The translations under genes and the position numbers were made by a program. DNA of 64,000 nucleotides from CAZBRS01 sp964494475. GTDB taxonomy: Bacteria; Myxococcota_A; UBA9042; CAZBRS01. Below the pieces are notes generated by a model. The model saw only the letters and a list, made by a program, of their open reading frames with translations, searched no databases and was not told the DNA's origin. Shown here in pieces: positions 1 to 7,819 of the stretch. The stretch lies in assembly GCA_964494475.1 (NCBI GenBank), contig CAZBRS010000003.1, forward strand, positions 81,179-145,178. The letters run 5' to 3'. Within the stretch, counting starts at the first letter, position 1. Each line of letters opens with the position of its first letter.

Positions 1-74
1 CGGCTCGCGCGGGTTCCTCGCGCCCCGGATGAGCGGCACGTCGAGGCTGCCTTCCGGGGCGCCTTTTTTTTCTT
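1..74. other. Unresolved window edge with a T-tract
   Basis: No gene can be assigned with confidence. On the minus strand a reading frame stays open to the window edge and could begin at a GTG at 39-37, which would make it the next gene after the LysM endopeptidase. On the plus strand the run of eight T at 64-71 follows GC-rich sequence and could be the tail of a terminator for a gene outside the window. Both readings are guesses. Confidence 0.2.
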
Positions 75-1175
75 CTAACGACAGAGCGCGTCGGTGGGCG
101 GGCAACGGAAGCGCACGTGCAGGTGGTCGGCGTGGCCCTTCACGTGCCGGATGATGCCCTCGCGCGTGGTGGACTCGCGCGGGTACTGGAAGAGCCGTTC
201 GAGATCCTCGGCCGGGTAGCCGAGCGCCTCGGCGTGGGCCCGAAACAGGGGCTGCAGGCCGTGGTCCATGAACACGTACTCGACGCTGTCGGTGCGCAGG
301 CACGACTCGATCAGCTGCCAGCTCTTCTCGACGTCGACGGTCTCGGGCGTGGCCTCGACGAAGTCGTAGAGTTCCTGGTTTCCGGTCAGGAAGTACGCCA
401 GATCGACGTCGCGCCCCGTCTTGTGCGACAGGTGGTGCTGGATGCGCCCGCCGATCGGCCCGCTGAGATCGCCCACGAATACGTCGGACGAGTCGGGATA
501 ACGCTCGTGCAGGTCGGCGATGGCCGTGCGGAGCAGTGCGATGGCCCAAGGTCGGCCGTAGTTCTTGTCGGGGCGCTTGATCACGTAGCCCTCGCCCGGC
601 TCGAGCCGCGCCCAATCCTTCAGGAAGGGCCGCACCTCCTCGGCCTTGCGGGGGTCGCCCTTCTTGATGAGCACGAGCTGACCGGGGTGCAGCATGCGCA
701 GCTTCTTCTCGCCGTTCAGGCGACGAAGGTCGGCCGCCGTCACGTCGTACTTGCGCGCGATGCTCCAGACCGAGTCGCCCTTGCGGACGCGGTGCACCTT
801 GTCGAGGTCGCCCCAGGCCGGCTCGCGCTTGGCCTTGCCGGCCTTGCCCTTCGCGGTCGTCGCGCTACCCTTGCCCTTCACGGTCGTCGCGCTACCCTTG
901 GCCTTCGTGGCGGGCTTCGCCGCGGCCTTGGCCGGCGTGGTCACGGCCTTTCCGCTCTTCCCGGCCTTCTCGGCCTTCTTCGCGGCCTTCTTTCCCGCCT
1001 TGGTGCCCCCAGCGGACTTGGTGGCCTTCTTGCCCGGGCCCTTGGCCTTCGTCGCCAGAGCGGGCTTGGCGGTGACCTTGGCCGCGGCCTCGGCCCGGAA
1101 GCCCCGGGGGTTCGGGAGCCCGCAGAGCGCGAGCACGATGAGGGCGATGAGCAGCTTGGTCCAACGACGCGCCAT
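75..1175 (-). CDS. LysM domain plus MepA-type (M74) murein endopeptidase
   Basis: Exported peptidoglycan hydrolase of 366 residues. Residues 1-30 form a signal peptide or membrane anchor. Residues 30-118 are a Lys/Ala-rich low-complexity linker with 9-residue repeats. Residues 127-172 are a LysM peptidoglycan-binding domain (HRVRKGDSVWSIARKYDV). Residues 195-360 match penicillin-insensitive murein endopeptidase, with the zinc-ligand motifs LSHKTGRDVDLA (H251, D256) and HADHLHVRF (H348, H351, H353). MepA enzymes cut D-Ala-mDAP cross-links in the periplasm; the linker would let the catalytic domain range while LysM holds the wall. The start at 1175 is preferred over an upstream in-frame codon because the signal segment begins there and a -10 box sits 6 bases before it. 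Family assignment is firm; exact bond specificity is inferred. Confidence 0.9.
   Translation of the reverse strand: MARRWTKLLIALIVLALCGLPNPRGFRAEAAAKVTAKPALATKAKGPGKKATKSAGGTKAGKKAAKKAEKAGKSGKAVTTPAKAAAKPATKAKGSATTVKGKGSATTAKGKAGKAKREPAWGDLDKVHRVRKGDSVWSIARKYDVTAADLRRLNGEKKLRMLHPGQLVLIKKGDPRKAEEVRPFLKDWARLEPGEGYVIKRPDKNYGRPWAIALLRTAIADLHERYPDSSDVFVGDLSGPIGGRIQHHLSHKTGRDVDLAYFLTGNQELYDFVEATPETVDVEKSWQLIESCLRTDSVEYVFMDHGLQPLFRAHAEALGYPAEDLERLFQYPRESTTREGIIRHVKGHADHLHVRFRCPPTDALCR
854..907. repeat. Two 27-bp tandem units in the MepA linker
   Basis: Two near-identical units, starting at 854 and 881 with a 27-base period, encode the repeated KGSATT(V/A)KG peptide of the Lys/Ala-rich linker. This is an in-frame minisatellite-like expansion that may vary in copy number between strains. 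Confidence 0.6.
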
Positions 1176-1181
1176 GGGCGC

Positions 1182-1210
1182 AGGATGGCCCAAGTCCGGG
1201 CAGGCGTCAA
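1182..1210 (-). promoter_or_regulatory. Promoter of the MepA-like gene, predicted leaderless
   Basis: The -35 is TTGACG at 1205-1210, the spacer is 17 bases, and the weak -10 is CATCCT at 1182-1187. Only 6 bases separate the -10 from the ATG at 1175 and no Shine-Dalgarno sequence is present, so transcription would begin at the start codon. Confidence 0.45.
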
Positions 1211-1224
1211 TTCGCGAGCCGCGC

Positions 1225-1239
1225 TTGTCAGAATGACAA
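1225..1239. promoter_or_regulatory. Perfect palindrome, possible operator
   Basis: TTGTCA-GAA-TGACAA is a 6+3+6 perfect inverted repeat in the divergent gap between the MepA-like gene and the MYXO-CTERM-like gene. It lies just upstream of the predicted -35 of the minus-strand promoter, a common operator position. I do not recognise the regulator. Confidence 0.3.
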
Positions 1240-1386
1240 CGTTTCGGGCGCCGACTCCGGCGTCGTGTCAACGAGACAGAGTTGCGGCGTGTGAAGCAGG
1301 GCCGCGCCGCTCGCTGTGCCGTTCGGATTCGCTGGCATCGAAGTTGCTTCCTGGTACCCTACGGTCGGAACCGTCGCGGGGTTCGG

Positions 1387-2580
1387 ATGATCCTACGTCG
1401 CCTCCTCATCGCTGCGCTCGTCGTGCTCTGGAGCCAGGTGGCCACCGCCGAGATCTACGGCTTCGCCATCAACAAGATCGAGGGCTTGAACGGCGTCGAG
1501 CTCGACGACCGCTTCGGCGTCACCGCGTCGGCCACCGAGCACCTCGTGAACTACAAGGACTGCCTGGCCTACCTGAACATCGACGCGGGCCAGAGCCTCG
1601 ATCCCGAGAGCACCGTCGAAGAGGTCGTCGAGGCGACCACGACCGACGTCGTCGAGACGGTCGACGTCGCCGAAACGGTCGACGCGGCCGACGCCGCGAG
1701 CGACTCGGCCTCGCCGGCCGACACGTCGACCGACGGCTCCGGCGGGGGCGGCGGCGCAACCACCGAGGGCATCCGCAAGATCTCGATCGACTTCAGCGTC
1801 AACGACTCGCTGATCGGCAAGTGGTGGTACTCCATCCGCATCGGCAGCTGCACCGAGTCGTCCGAGGTCGACGAGGCCGCCACCGACTCGTGCACCTACC
1901 TGCGCCAGAAGACCGAGCTCACGCGCTACTCGACCGACACCATCGAGATCCCCGTCACGCGCATCCTCGGCTACGAGTGTGCCAAGGGCTCCACCGACGA
2001 CGTGCGCCTCTACTTCACCATCCAGAGCGACCTCGACTACAACCAGCGCGGCACCGAGACCGTCGACATCGAGCTCGACTACGACGCGCCCAAGCCGGTG
2101 ACGAACCTCACGCTCGAGGCGGGCGAGGAGAACCTCTCGGTGGCGTGGGACGATGAAGCCAACGCCGACACCGAGACCGTCACCTACCGGGTCTACTGGT
2201 ACGACGCCTCGTTCGACGAGGACACCCTCGACGACGTGTCGAGCAAGGGCGATCTCACCGCCAAGGCGTTCCAGATTACCGGGCTCGAGAACGGCAAGGA
2301 CTACTGGGTCGGCGTGGTCGCCCTCGACGACTTCGACAACGAGTCCACGCTCCCCGATCTGGTCGAGGGCACGCCCGTGCTGGTCACCGACGGCTTCGAG
2401 GCCTACAAGGACGCCGGGGGCGCCGAGAAGGGTGGCTTCGGCTGCACGGTGAATGGCGGCAGCGCGACCTCGGGCGCCGAAGCCTCGGCGAAGGCGGCGG
2501 CCGTGCTGCTGCTCCTGGCGGTCGCGCTGCTCGCGGTGCTGCCGCGGGGCGGGCGCCGCAACGCCGGGAGGGGAGCATGA
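1387..2580 (+). CDS. Fibronectin-III protein with MYXO-CTERM-like C-terminal anchor
   Basis: Secreted protein of 397 residues. A signal peptide covers about residues 1-20 (MILRRLLIAALVVLWSQVATA). An acidic Thr/Val/Asp linker lies at about 78-124 and ends in a Gly run. A fibronectin type III-like domain occupies about 237-330. The C-terminus reads GFGCTVNGG, then a hydrophobic helix, then an Arg-rich tail (RGGRR): a Cys-TM-basic layout like the MYXO-CTERM sorting signal processed by myxosortase. The gene overlaps the next by 4 bases. The pair resembles the MXAN_2561 family (anchored protein) and MXAN_2562 family (barrel) that occur together in myxobacteria; I make that match from memory of the arrangement, not from alignment. 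The start was chosen at the signal peptide; an upstream in-frame codon would add 35 residues that do not look like coding sequence. Confidence 0.8.
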   Translation: MILRRLLIAALVVLWSQVATAEIYGFAINKIEGLNGVELDDRFGVTASATEHLVNYKDCLAYLNIDAGQSLDPESTVEEVVEATTTDVVETVDVAETVDAADAASDSASPADTSTDGSGGGGGATTEGIRKISIDFSVNDSLIGKWWYSIRIGSCTESSEVDEAATDSCTYLRQKTELTRYSTDTIEIPVTRILGYECAKGSTDDVRLYFTIQSDLDYNQRGTETVDIELDYDAPKPVTNLTLEAGEENLSVAWDDEANADTETVTYRVYWYDASFDEDTLDDVSSKGDLTAKAFQITGLENGKDYWVGVVALDDFDNESTLPDLVEGTPVLVTDGFEAYKDAGGAEKGGFGCTVNGGSATSGAEASAKAAAVLLLLAVALLAVLPRGGRRNAGRGA

Positions 2581-3296
2581 ACCGCGTCGTCCTCGCCCTG
2601 CTGTTCAGCCTGGCCCTGCCCGCCAGCCTGGGGGCCGAGAGCCCGCGCAGCGTGAACCTCGAGTTCAAGCTGGCCGCCTGGTACGTACCCGAGGTCGACG
2701 ACGAGTTCCCCGCGGGGGTGCACCCCTACCGCGACGTCTACGGCGACGGCTCGCTGCTGCTCTTCCAGATGCGCAGTGACTACATCTTCTACTCCGGCGT
2801 CTTCGGCACCGTCGGGGCGGGCGGCGGTTTCGGCTACGGCCAGAAGACGGGCCATGGCTTCCTGACCGACGGCAGCCCCTCCAGCGACGACACCACGCTG
2901 CACCTGCTGCCCCTCGAGGGCGGCCTGCTCTACCAGTACGACTACCTGGCGACCCGATGGAACATCCCGGTGGTCCCCTACGGCCGCGCCGACCTGGCCT
3001 ACGCCTTCTGGTGGATCACGAACGGCGTCGGCGACACGGCGGCCTACGTCGTGAACGGCGAGAAGCAGGCCGACGGCAAGGGCGGGACCTGGGGCTTCCG
3101 CCTGGCGGGTGGGGGCAAGCTGCTCCTCGACGTCTTCGCGCCCTCCATGGCCCGCACGTTCGACGTGGACTTCGGCGTGAACAACTCGTACGTGCTGGTC
3201 GAGTACGTCTGGACGCGCCTCGACGACTTCGGCTCCGCCTCCAGCATCCGGCTGGGCGGCGGGTACGTGAACTTCGGCCTGGCCTTCGAGTTCTGA
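2577..3296 (+). CDS. Predicted outer-membrane beta-barrel protein
   Basis: Exported protein of 239 residues with a clear signal peptide (about residues 1-20, ending SLGA). The rest is a succession of alternating, aromatic-rich strands with Gly turns, ending in aromatic residues (FGLAFEF), as is usual for small outer-membrane barrels. It starts inside the stop codon of the anchored fibronectin-III gene (ATGA overlap), so the two are translationally coupled and probably act as a pair at the cell surface. It resembles the MXAN_2562-type barrel partner of MXAN_2561-type anchored proteins. No enzymatic motif is visible and its function is unknown. Confidence 0.7.
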   Translation: MNRVVLALLFSLALPASLGAESPRSVNLEFKLAAWYVPEVDDEFPAGVHPYRDVYGDGSLLLFQMRSDYIFYSGVFGTVGAGGGFGYGQKTGHGFLTDGSPSSDDTTLHLLPLEGGLLYQYDYLATRWNIPVVPYGRADLAYAFWWITNGVGDTAAYVVNGEKQADGKGGTWGFRLAGGGKLLLDVFAPSMARTFDVDFGVNNSYVLVEYVWTRLDDFGSASSIRLGGGYVNFGLAFEF

Positions 3297-3299
3297 GCG

Positions 3300-4109
3300 G
3301 TGCGCTCCCTCCGGCTGCTCATCGCCTTCGACGGCACCGACTTCTCGGGATTCCAGCGCCAACCGAACGTCCGCACCGTGCAGGGCGAGCTCGAGGCCGC
3401 GGTCCTCGCGCTCACGGGCGAGACCACGCGCGTGCGCGGCTCGAGCCGCACCGACGCGGGCGTCCACGCGCGCGAACTGCTCGTGAGCTTCCAGACCGAG
3501 CGCGCCTACCCGCTCCGAGCCTTCCACCTGGGACTGAACGCGCTGCTGCCGCCCGACGTGGCGGTGATGGAGGCCGCCGAGGCCCCCGACGGCTTCAACG
3601 CCCGCTGGGCCTCGCTCGGCAAGACCTACTCGTACACCCTCTGGAACGCGCGCTCGCCGAACCCGCTGCTCCGTCGCACCGCGTGGCACCTGAAGAAGCC
3701 CCTCGACGTCGACCTCGTCCGCGCCGCCCTGCCCGACCTGGTGGGCTCGCGCGACTTCGCGTCGTTCCGGGCCGCGCACTGCGACGCGCCGACCACCGAG
3801 AGGGAGGTCTGGCGGGCCACGTGGGACGTCGAGGGCGACACGCACCGCTTCACCATCTGCGGCAACGCCTTCCTGCGCAACATGGTGCGCATCGTGGTGG
3901 GCACGTTGGTCGAGATCGGGCTCGGTCGACGTCCCCCCGACGATCTTCGGCGCCTCTTCGAGGTCCTCGATCGAACCCAGGCGGGCGAGACCGCGCCGCC
4001 CCAGGGCCTCACGCTCGAGCGCGTCTTCCTGACGCGCGCGGCGCTGTTCGAGCACCTGGGCCGCGAGGTCCGGGTGTACAAGGAGCCGTTGGTCGACGAC
4101 CCCACCTGA
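3300..4109 (+). CDS. truA: tRNA pseudouridine(38-40) synthase TruA
   Basis: TruA isomerises uridines 38-40 in the anticodon arm of many tRNAs. The 269-residue protein has the family start (IAFDGTDFSGFQRQ), the catalytic motif GSSRTDAGVHA with its nucleophilic Asp, and the downstream motifs ARWASLGKTYSY and FLRNMVRIVVGTLVEIG. The GTG start at 3300 lies 3 bases after the stop of the barrel gene and has no obvious Shine-Dalgarno, so it depends on coupling to that gene. Length is typical. It is the housekeeping tail of an otherwise surface-protein operon. Confidence 0.97.
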   Translation: MRSLRLLIAFDGTDFSGFQRQPNVRTVQGELEAAVLALTGETTRVRGSSRTDAGVHARELLVSFQTERAYPLRAFHLGLNALLPPDVAVMEAAEAPDGFNARWASLGKTYSYTLWNARSPNPLLRRTAWHLKKPLDVDLVRAALPDLVGSRDFASFRAAHCDAPTTEREVWRATWDVEGDTHRFTICGNAFLRNMVRIVVGTLVEIGLGRRPPDDLRRLFEVLDRTQAGETAPPQGLTLERVFLTRAALFEHLGREVRVYKEPLVDDPT

Positions 4110-4118
4110 TGCAGCGAC

Positions 4119-4577
4119 CTACTCGGGGAAGAGGCGCGAGACGTGCGATCCGTCGGGCGCGTGGGCGGCCAGCAGGAATCGCCCCCGCAGGTTGGCCCCC
4201 AGGGGGTCGAAGACGGCGCGCGGCTCGGAGGCGGCGGCCAGCCAGGCACGAACCTCCACGTCGGCCAGCAACTCGGCCAGCAGCGCGTCGAAGCGAGCGC
4301 TGAAGTCGGCCACCACGTCGGACAGATCGGGGTCGGAGGGCTCGTCGGGCCGGAGGGGGAACGCCACCTCGGTGAGCACGAGCAGCCGCGGAGGCACGTC
4401 GACGGTGCGCGACAGCGTGAGCTCGATTCGCTCCTGCAGGGGGGGATCGAGCGCCGCCACGCGCGCCGACGCCACCTTCCACGACGCCAGCAGCGGAGCG
4501 GCCGAGCCGCGGCGCGCGCGCTCGAGCGCCTGCTCGACGGTCAGGGTGGGCGCGACTTCGTTGGGGGGAGTGGCCAC
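4119..4577 (-). CDS. Small hypothetical protein downstream of the calpain gene
   Basis: An unrecognised soluble protein of 152 residues that is acidic and helix-rich, with no signal peptide, membrane segment or known motif. It starts with GTG at 4577, preceded by GGAGG with a 6-base spacer, and lies 28 bases after the calpain-type protease, so they form a two-gene operon. It could be a regulator, inhibitor or substrate of the protease; that is inference from position only. Its strand was chosen because of the strong ribosome-binding site and typical codon use. Open frames on the opposite strand lack both. Confidence 0.6.
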   Translation of the reverse strand: MATPPNEVAPTLTVEQALERARRGSAAPLLASWKVASARVAALDPPLQERIELTLSRTVDVPPRLLVLTEVAFPLRPDEPSDPDLSDVVADFSARFDALLAELLADVEVRAWLAAASEPRAVFDPLGANLRGRFLLAAHAPDGSHVSRLFPE

Positions 4578-4605
4578 GGCGAACCTCCGATGATGCGGCC
4601 GGTGC

Positions 4606-5769
4606 TCAGGCGTACTGCAGCTCGGCGAAGATGTCGTCGAACTCCGGGAGCGACAACGTGAAGACGCCCGTGGCCTCGCCCGGCGCGCCCTTGGGGTTCG
4701 ACCCCCACGGGTTCCGGATCGTGATGCGATCGGCCTTGGCGTCCCAACCGATTACGCTGTAGGCGTGCCCCTTGGGCAGCTTGAGCCGGTTCTCGGTCAT
4801 CACGGCCGCCGTCACGATGCGGCCCTCCTTGAAGGCACGCGTGAGCTTGCCCCGGGTCGCGGCCAGCCCCGTGAGCGCCAGGAAGTCGTGGTCGCCGCGA
4901 TGCCCGCTGAACGTGAGGACGCCCTCGCTCAGCAGGTTGCCATCGCCGACCTCGGCCTGACGATCCGTCTGGGCGCTCTTGCCCTTCACCTGGCCGTAGG
5001 CCTTCTCGAGCACCGGCAGCCACAGCCCGTCGCCGCCCGACGACGAGTAACGCGCCACTTCGGCGTCGGTGGGCGGCGCGATGGTCACCGTCCCCCGGCC
5101 CGGGAAGTCGACCGTATAGCCGACGACCTGCTTGCCCTTGCGGTTCTCGCGAATCATGCGGACCACGGCCAGGGGGTCGCGCGCGATGACGCTGCCGAGA
5201 GCCGCCAGGAAATAGCAGTCGCCCAGGCCGCCCTGCCTGAGCGCCGAGAGGGTGGGCGCGCCGTTCGGGAACAGCACGCGGGACTGACCCGCGATCCGCG
5301 CCAGCCCGTTCGAGTGCGACAGGTCGACGCCGCGCTTCTTTCCGGCCTCGTAGGCCACGAGATCGGTGCGCGAGAGCCCGTCGTTCTCGTCGCCGAGCTC
5401 GTCGTTCGACAGCTCTTCGAGATCCTCGATGGCCTTGTGCAACGCCGCCACGGCCGCCGCCTCGGCGCCCGTGATGCGGGGGTCGAGCATCAGCGAGTTG
5501 GCCTCGGCCCGCGAGATGAAGCCGTCGCCGTTCCGGTCCCACGTCGAAAAGCGCGCGCGCGCGATGGTGGCCCACCCCGACGCCGGCACCGCCGGCTTCA
5601 CCGCCGTGGCGCCGGCCCCGGCGGCCGTCGTCGGACGCAGCGCCGCGGTCTGGGCTCCGTAGCCCGTGGCGGGCACGTTGGCGCGCGCGACCGTCGTACG
5701 CGTCTTGTCGGCCGGCGCTACCGAGGGGGTCGCAGCGGTCTTCGGTTGGGGCTTCTGGTCGTGGGGCAA
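4606..5769 (-). CDS. Calpain-family (C2) cysteine protease with EF hand
   Basis: A 387-residue protein. Residues 78-89 (DRNGDGFISRAE) are a canonical EF-hand calcium loop, and a degenerate second loop lies near 127-136. Residues 165-387 are a calpain core with all three catalytic residues in context: C185 in GGLGDCYFLAAL, H335 in KGHAYSVIGW and N353 in IRNPWGSN. In the calpain family this triad cuts proteins, often under calcium control; here the calcium sensor precedes the core instead of following it. The first 65 residues are Ala/Thr/Pro-rich without a signal peptide. There is no ATG at the natural start. TTG at 5769 is chosen because GGGAGG sits 5-6 bases upstream. Bacterial calpains are uncommon, so horizontal spread is possible, but base composition matches the surroundings. 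Confidence 0.88.
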   Translation of the reverse strand: MPHDQKPQPKTAATPSVAPADKTRTTVARANVPATGYGAQTAALRPTTAAGAGATAVKPAVPASGWATIARARFSTWDRNGDGFISRAEANSLMLDPRITGAEAAAVAALHKAIEDLEELSNDELGDENDGLSRTDLVAYEAGKKRGVDLSHSNGLARIAGQSRVLFPNGAPTLSALRQGGLGDCYFLAALGSVIARDPLAVVRMIRENRKGKQVVGYTVDFPGRGTVTIAPPTDAEVARYSSSGGDGLWLPVLEKAYGQVKGKSAQTDRQAEVGDGNLLSEGVLTFSGHRGDHDFLALTGLAATRGKLTRAFKEGRIVTAAVMTENRLKLPKGHAYSVIGWDAKADRITIRNPWGSNPKGAPGEATGVFTLSLPEFDDIFAELQYA

Positions 5770-5801
5770 GCGGGCCTCCCGCCCCGACGAGGGGCGATGC
5801 G

Positions 5802-5830
5802 TTCCTTCTGCGGCGTCGATGGTATAGAAT
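5802..5830 (+). promoter_or_regulatory. Candidate promoter in the calpain/lipoprotein divergent gap
   Basis: TTCCTT at 5802-5807, a 17-base spacer and TAGAAT at 5825-5830 face the lipoprotein gene at 5888. The same AT-rich patch (GGTATAGAATTC) reads TATACC on the minus strand and could be the -10 of the calpain gene. The -35 elements are weak on both sides. Confidence 0.3.
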
Positions 5831-5887
5831 TCACCCGCGACCCGCAAGGCGAGCGCCCCCGGGGCCCGCTGCCGGGGAGGGAGGCCC

Positions 5888-6427
5888 ATGCCACGTCTCG
5901 TGACCGCGCTGCTCGTGCTCGTGCTCCTCGGCTGCCGCGGCGCGCCCGCCGCCGTGCCTCCCGAGTGCGGGCCGACGCGCCTCGACGAAAGTCGCGTCAG
6001 GGCGGCGCTCCCCCTGGTGTTGCCCCCCGAGCTCGCCGCCTGGAACGTGATCGCGCTCCAGCAGGACGCCTGCCCGGGCGCCGAGGCCTGGGAGCGGGTC
6101 GACGTGACGCTCGAGGCCGCCCCTCGCGAGGGAGCACCGACCTGGCGGGCCGTGCTGACGCTGCGGCTCTCCGTACCCGAGGCGCGCCTGGTCGAAGGCG
6201 ACGAGATGCCCGCGGTGCGCGCAGTGGCCGAAGCGGCCGGGCGATGTCGCGAGCTCGAGGCCCTGGAGCCCGTCGTCGCCTGGCTCGCGACGCACGGCCC
6301 CGCGCTGGCCGTCCTCGAGCCCGGCGCACCCGACCTGGCCGTGGTGCACCTTCGGCCCCGCGAGGCGTCGGCTGGCGGGACCGAGCTCCGCTTCGCCACC
6401 CGGCTCGGTCGTCCCCTCCCGCCCTAG
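5888..6427 (+). CDS. Small predicted lipoprotein
   Basis: A 179-residue protein with a lipoprotein signal peptide; the lipobox LLGC places the lipidated Cys near residue 17. The mature part is mostly alternating acidic and hydrophobic sequence with several Cys, and I recognise no domain. The ATG at 5888 follows GGGAGGG with proper spacing. It lies 72 bases upstream of tolB in the same direction, so it may be cotranscribed with tolB and act in the same envelope system; that is inference from position. Confidence 0.65.
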   Translation: MPRLVTALLVLVLLGCRGAPAAVPPECGPTRLDESRVRAALPLVLPPELAAWNVIALQQDACPGAEAWERVDVTLEAAPREGAPTWRAVLTLRLSVPEARLVEGDEMPAVRAVAEAAGRCRELEALEPVVAWLATHGPALAVLEPGAPDLAVVHLRPREASAGGTELRFATRLGRPLPP

Positions 6428-6499
6428 GAACGTGGACTTTTCGCCCGAATCGGCGACAATGCGCTCGATTCCGGGCCCCGCCCCAACGGAGACCACGCC

Positions 6500-7819
6500 A
6501 TGCGGCTCGCGAGCTTCCTCCTGCTCCTGATCGGACTCTCTCCGGCCCCCGTGTCAGCTCAGGCTCCCCTCGGCGGCCTGTCGGCGCTGGGCGGCGAGAA
6601 CGTCGACATCTTCTCGATCCACGTGGTCGTGGGCCCCTCCGAGCGCGATCTGGAGTCGGTGGCGCTGTGGATCAAGGAGTGCGAGCCGTCCGATCGTCCG
6701 GCAGTCTGCGGCGAGCTGATGCGCCTCCTGAACAAGGACCTGCAGCTGACCGGGCTCTTCCGCCTGGTCGACCCCACGGCCCTGATCGTCGATCGCGACA
6801 AGGAGAGCTACGAGACCACCCAGTACCAGGGCTGGTTCGACAGCGGCGCGCGCTACCTGGTGAAGGGCGCCGTGCGCGACGGCAAGGTCTCGCTCAAGCT
6901 GCACAACGTGCTCGAGAAGGGCTCGTTCCGGTTCAAGAACGAGTCGTTCGCCGCCGACGAGAAGAGCCTCGTCAAGGGCGTGCACGGCTTCATGAACGAG
7001 CTCGTCCTCGCCCTGTCGGGCCAGAAGGGGCTGTTCGACTCGGTCATCTGGTTCGTCGCCATGGGCGCCAAGGGCACCAAGTCCATCCGCTCGTGCTATC
7101 TCGACGGCACCGGCCTCTCGACGCTCATCGACAACGGCTCGGTCAACCTCTTTCCGGCACCCGCGCCGGGCGGCAAGGTGCTCTACACATCGTTCCTGGC
7201 CGGCCTGCCGCAGATCTTCATCGGCGACAAGCGCCTCACCCACGACGATCTGCAGTACCGCGGCGCGCAGTTCTCACCCGACGGCAAGCGGTTGGCCGTG
7301 GCGGTCAACGTCGACGGCGACGGCGATCGCGAGAGCCAGACCGACATCTTCCTCATGGACCCCGAGTCGGGCCGGCTCGGCAAGAACCTGACCGAGTCCG
7401 ACGCCGACGAGGTCACCCCCTCGTGGTCGCCCGACGGCGGGCAGCTCGCGTTCGTGTCGAACCGCAGCGGCAACCCCCACATCTACGTCATGAACGCCGA
7501 CGGCACCGGCGCGCGCCGCCTCACCTACGCCGGCATCTACAACAGCACGCCCGACTGGGGCCCCAACGGCCTCATCGTGTTCACCGGGCTCGACGAGGGC
7601 AACGCCGACATCTTCACCGTCGACCTCGGCGGCAACCTGCGGCGCCTCACCCAGGACCAGGGCAAGAACAAGGACCCGCGCTGGGGCCCCGACGGCCGGT
7701 ACATCACCTACGTGTCGCGCCGCAGCGGCTCGTGGAACCTGTACCTCATGACCCCCGACGGTCGCTATCAGTGGATGATCGTGAACGGGGAAGGCGATCT
7801 GTCGACGCCCTGGTGGTAA
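6500..7819 (+). CDS. tolB: TolB-like periplasmic beta-propeller
   Basis: A 439-residue protein with a cleavable signal peptide (about 1-20). The N-terminal alpha/beta domain follows (about 30-160), including the family pattern LNKDLQLTGLFRLVDP. A six-bladed PD40 propeller then carries repeated SPDGxxLA and GxxRRLT motifs (FSPDGKRLAVAV, SWSPDGGQLAFVSN). TolB links the Tol inner-membrane motor to Pal and outer-membrane proteins in envelope constriction and stability. Here it is beside an AgmX-like TonB-type protein and an ExbB/ExbD/ExbD motor operon, not the classical tolQRA-pal order. The gene ends base-to-base against the convergent AgmX-like gene. Length is normal. Confidence 0.93.
   Translation: MRLASFLLLLIGLSPAPVSAQAPLGGLSALGGENVDIFSIHVVVGPSERDLESVALWIKECEPSDRPAVCGELMRLLNKDLQLTGLFRLVDPTALIVDRDKESYETTQYQGWFDSGARYLVKGAVRDGKVSLKLHNVLEKGSFRFKNESFAADEKSLVKGVHGFMNELVLALSGQKGLFDSVIWFVAMGAKGTKSIRSCYLDGTGLSTLIDNGSVNLFPAPAPGGKVLYTSFLAGLPQIFIGDKRLTHDDLQYRGAQFSPDGKRLAVAVNVDGDGDRESQTDIFLMDPESGRLGKNLTESDADEVTPSWSPDGGQLAFVSNRSGNPHIYVMNADGTGARRLTYAGIYNSTPDWGPNGLIVFTGLDEGNADIFTVDLGGNLRRLTQDQGKNKDPRWGPDGRYITYVSRRSGSWNLYLMTPDGRYQWMIVNGEGDLSTPWW

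Noticed and set aside
1282..1386. 35-residue N-terminal extension of the fibronectin-III protein
   Set aside because: The extension is Arg/Cys-rich, precedes a perfect signal peptide and lies in the intergenic region.
2403..4055. Minus-strand open frame opposite the barrel gene and truA
   Set aside because: It is fully explained as a shadow of two genes on the plus strand.
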